Positions 30,961 through 31,994 of a stretch of DNA of 31,994 nucleotides are shown piece by piece. A model generated the notes under the pieces. The model made no database searches and was not told the DNA's origin. It saw nothing but the letters and a program-made list of their open reading frames with translations. How positions within the stretch are numbered: the first letter of the stretch is position 1; each line of letters opens with the position of its first letter. Source of the DNA: Chara braunii. Taxonomy: Eukaryota > Streptophyta > Charophyceae > Charales > Characeae. A program made the position numbers and the translations under genes. Location of the stretch: the NCBI GenBank assembly GCA_003427395.1, contig BFEA01000948.1:56033-88026 (forward strand), read 5' to 3'.

Positions 30961-31010
30961 AGTTCGAACTGAGTCCAGTGGTGTACCAACTGCGCTAGGG
31001 CAGTTGGTAC
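30961..31010 (-). repeat. tRNA-like fragment with an 11-bp palindrome
   Basis: On the minus strand TAGCGCAGTTGG fits the tRNA box A consensus fully, and AGTTCGAACTT resembles box B. Only 15 nt separate them, too few for a tRNA. Box A also forms part of a perfect inverted repeat, GTACCAACTGC/GCAGTTGGTAC with a 6-nt loop (30983-31010). It shares CAGTTGRTACACC and AGTTCGAA with the remnant at 14416-14465, so both may come from one tRNA-derived repeat family. Confidence 0.4.
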
Positions 31011-31069
31011 AATGATACAAGTAATGAGTTTTGAATTTTGAGGAGAAGTAAGAACAACAAAAAAAAACC

Positions 31070-31200
31070 TTGGCCGGGTACCTGCGTTGCACTGGTATCA
31101 CCCTCCTCTCGGCAGGTACCGCGCGCTCCACCCGTATCGCCCTCCTCTGGGCGCGCGTGGGCACCGCGCAGGCCACCGCTATCGCCCTCCTGTAGGCGCC
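31070..31200. repeat. GC-rich tandem repeat, 39- and 45-bp units
   Basis: Units start at 31091 (39 bp), 31130 (45 bp) and 31175 (partial, 26 bp), each with a TATCRCCCTCCTSTNGGC core, and part of a preceding unit lies before 31091. Unit lengths are multiples of three, so a minus-strand frame (30940-31317) reads RRAI-V type repeats through it. A GATGTGATG-like simple repeat follows at about 31203-31250. No other evidence supports a protein. Confidence 0.7.
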
Positions 31201-31250
31201 GTTCGATGTGATGCGATGTGATGTGACGTGATGAGGTGAGATGAAATGAG

Positions 31251-31675
31251 TGCCGGCGGGCGGCGGAATGAACGGCGGCACGGCCATTGCCTGTCTGGGG
31301 CTGTACACCGCCGACAAACTTTCGTGTTGGCTTGCGCGGGAAGGTTTATGGGAGAATAGAGAACGTTCTGATTGGTCTCCGCTTATTCGAAACTTGGTGA
31401 AGTACCGCCCGGTAGTGAGAATTTCACTGCCTCCCTCGAGCTTCGTTACGTTGCGACAGTCTCTGCCTCTGCTGGCGTCTGTCTATTCTGTGGGTGCGCG
31501 AACGGTCTCTGCCTTCTGCAGTCTTTGTTCGTTGAATTGTCAAAGCTGGCAAAGGGAGGGAGGAAAGACAGGGGCGAAAAAGAGGGAGACCGAGTGCCGC
31601 CAGGCGTGCTCCGGGCTGACACTGGCTCTCTCTGGGACGAGGGCGAGGGAGATCGGACGGAGGAATAATTTTACG
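31251..31675 (+). other. Possible 5' flank or 5' UTR of the terminal exon
   Basis: Moderately GC-rich sequence with no repeat recognised, upstream of the ATG at 31676. No TATA box can be called with confidence. The overlapping frame 31372-31668 has no recognisable domain. Confidence 0.25.
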
Positions 31676-31888
31676 ATGGGTGCAGATGTTTCGAAACATG
31701 TGGATCGAATGCTGGAGGAGTGCGTCATTCTTCGGAAGACGATTCATCGAAGCTTTGCCGATTGTGACAATAGTTGCTCTGGTGGATTGGAAGATTACCA
31801 ATTGCTCGGTGCGCTGCAATTGGTATTCCAGGTCACCCCTCACCCTCCTCCTCCATCTGATCTCTTCAGATCTGCTCTTATCCACGAT
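31676..31888 (+). CDS. Candidate first exon: myristoylated EF-hand-like protein (partial)
   Basis: The ATG at 31676 is followed by G (ACGATGGG). The frame stays open to the window edge. It encodes MGADVSKHVDRM..., which fits the N-myristoylation pattern MG-x3-S. Residues 31-42, DNSCSGGLEDYQ, fit an EF-hand calcium-binding loop: Asp1, Ser3, Ser5, Gly6, Leu8, Tyr11, with Phe four before the loop. Position 12 is Gln instead of the usual Glu, so calcium binding may be weak. A good splice donor (GAT followed by GTAAGA) ends the exon at 31888 in phase 0 after 71 codons; CAG/GTCACC at 31831 is a weaker choice. A Pro-rich stretch follows the EF-hand. The function of the full protein cannot be told. 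Confidence 0.4.
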
Positions 31889-31907
31889 GTAAGATCGCTG
31901 CCCACTC

Positions 31908-31908
<1 letters not shown>

Positions 31909-31994
<86 letters not shown>
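31909..31994. repeat. (TC)n microsatellite running off the window
   Basis: At least 43 uninterrupted TC units reach the last base. If the candidate exon is real this tract lies in its first intron. Its true length is not knowable from here. Confidence 0.98.

Overview
The window is eukaryotic nuclear DNA made up mostly of repeats. The best organism guide is a pair of L1-type non-LTR retrotransposons whose ORF1 has a DUF4283/RRM-like part plus a zinc knuckle, and whose ORF2 ends in a zf-RVT-like zinc motif. Both traits are typical of green-plant LINEs, so a streptophyte is likely. The RT wording (an MEKAYDKVGW-type motif A and an ADDL motif C without the usual aromatic residue) reminds me of charophyte sequences such as Chara, but that is recollection, not a search result. 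No intact multi-exon gene is visible, and most open frames are shadows of decayed elements or chance.

Layout. 1-596 is a 66-bp minisatellite in nine copies. About 780-1340 is an LTR-like dispersed repeat with an internal 122-124-bp periodicity; a second copy lies in inverted orientation at about 4845-5100. Between these inverted copies sits the most unusual part of the window. First comes a zone (1477-2980) very dense in perfect hairpins, including a possible three-way junction and two hairpins with GNRA-type loops. Then come two arrays (3271-4003 and 4091-4490) of roughly 60-bp units. Each unit is a hairpin with the same 7-nt loop AACTTAT, but the stem sequence differs from unit to unit. The second array repeats six successive units of the first at a 786-788-bp offset. 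About 5180-5690 is another degenerate repeat. 5869-6013 (minus strand) is an exon-like fragment with splice signals and one stop.

6019-14400 is low-information DNA with microsatellites, a pyrimidine-rich block and short unrecognised ORFs. 14416-14465 holds a tRNA-like remnant on the minus strand.

14836-21838 (LINE-A) and 21841-30251 (LINE-B) are two decayed members of one LINE family in head-to-tail order. Each codes for ORF1 and then ORF2 (AP endonuclease, reverse transcriptase, zinc motif), with related 3' ends carrying AATAAA. LINE-A has lost about 1.35 kb across the ORF1/endonuclease junction and carries a long C tract. LINE-B is fuller, with ORF1 and ORF2 overlapping by 17 nt, but it has stops, frameshifts and short tandem duplications. 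Neither copy can encode intact proteins as it stands.

30252-31675 holds a hairpin just after the LINE-B tail, an exact 55-bp duplication, a tRNA-like fragment with an 11-bp perfect palindrome, and a 39/45-bp GC-rich tandem repeat. The last feature is a candidate first coding exon (31676-31888) with a predicted N-myristoylation signal and one EF-hand-like loop. It is followed by a good splice donor and a (TC)n tract that runs off the window.
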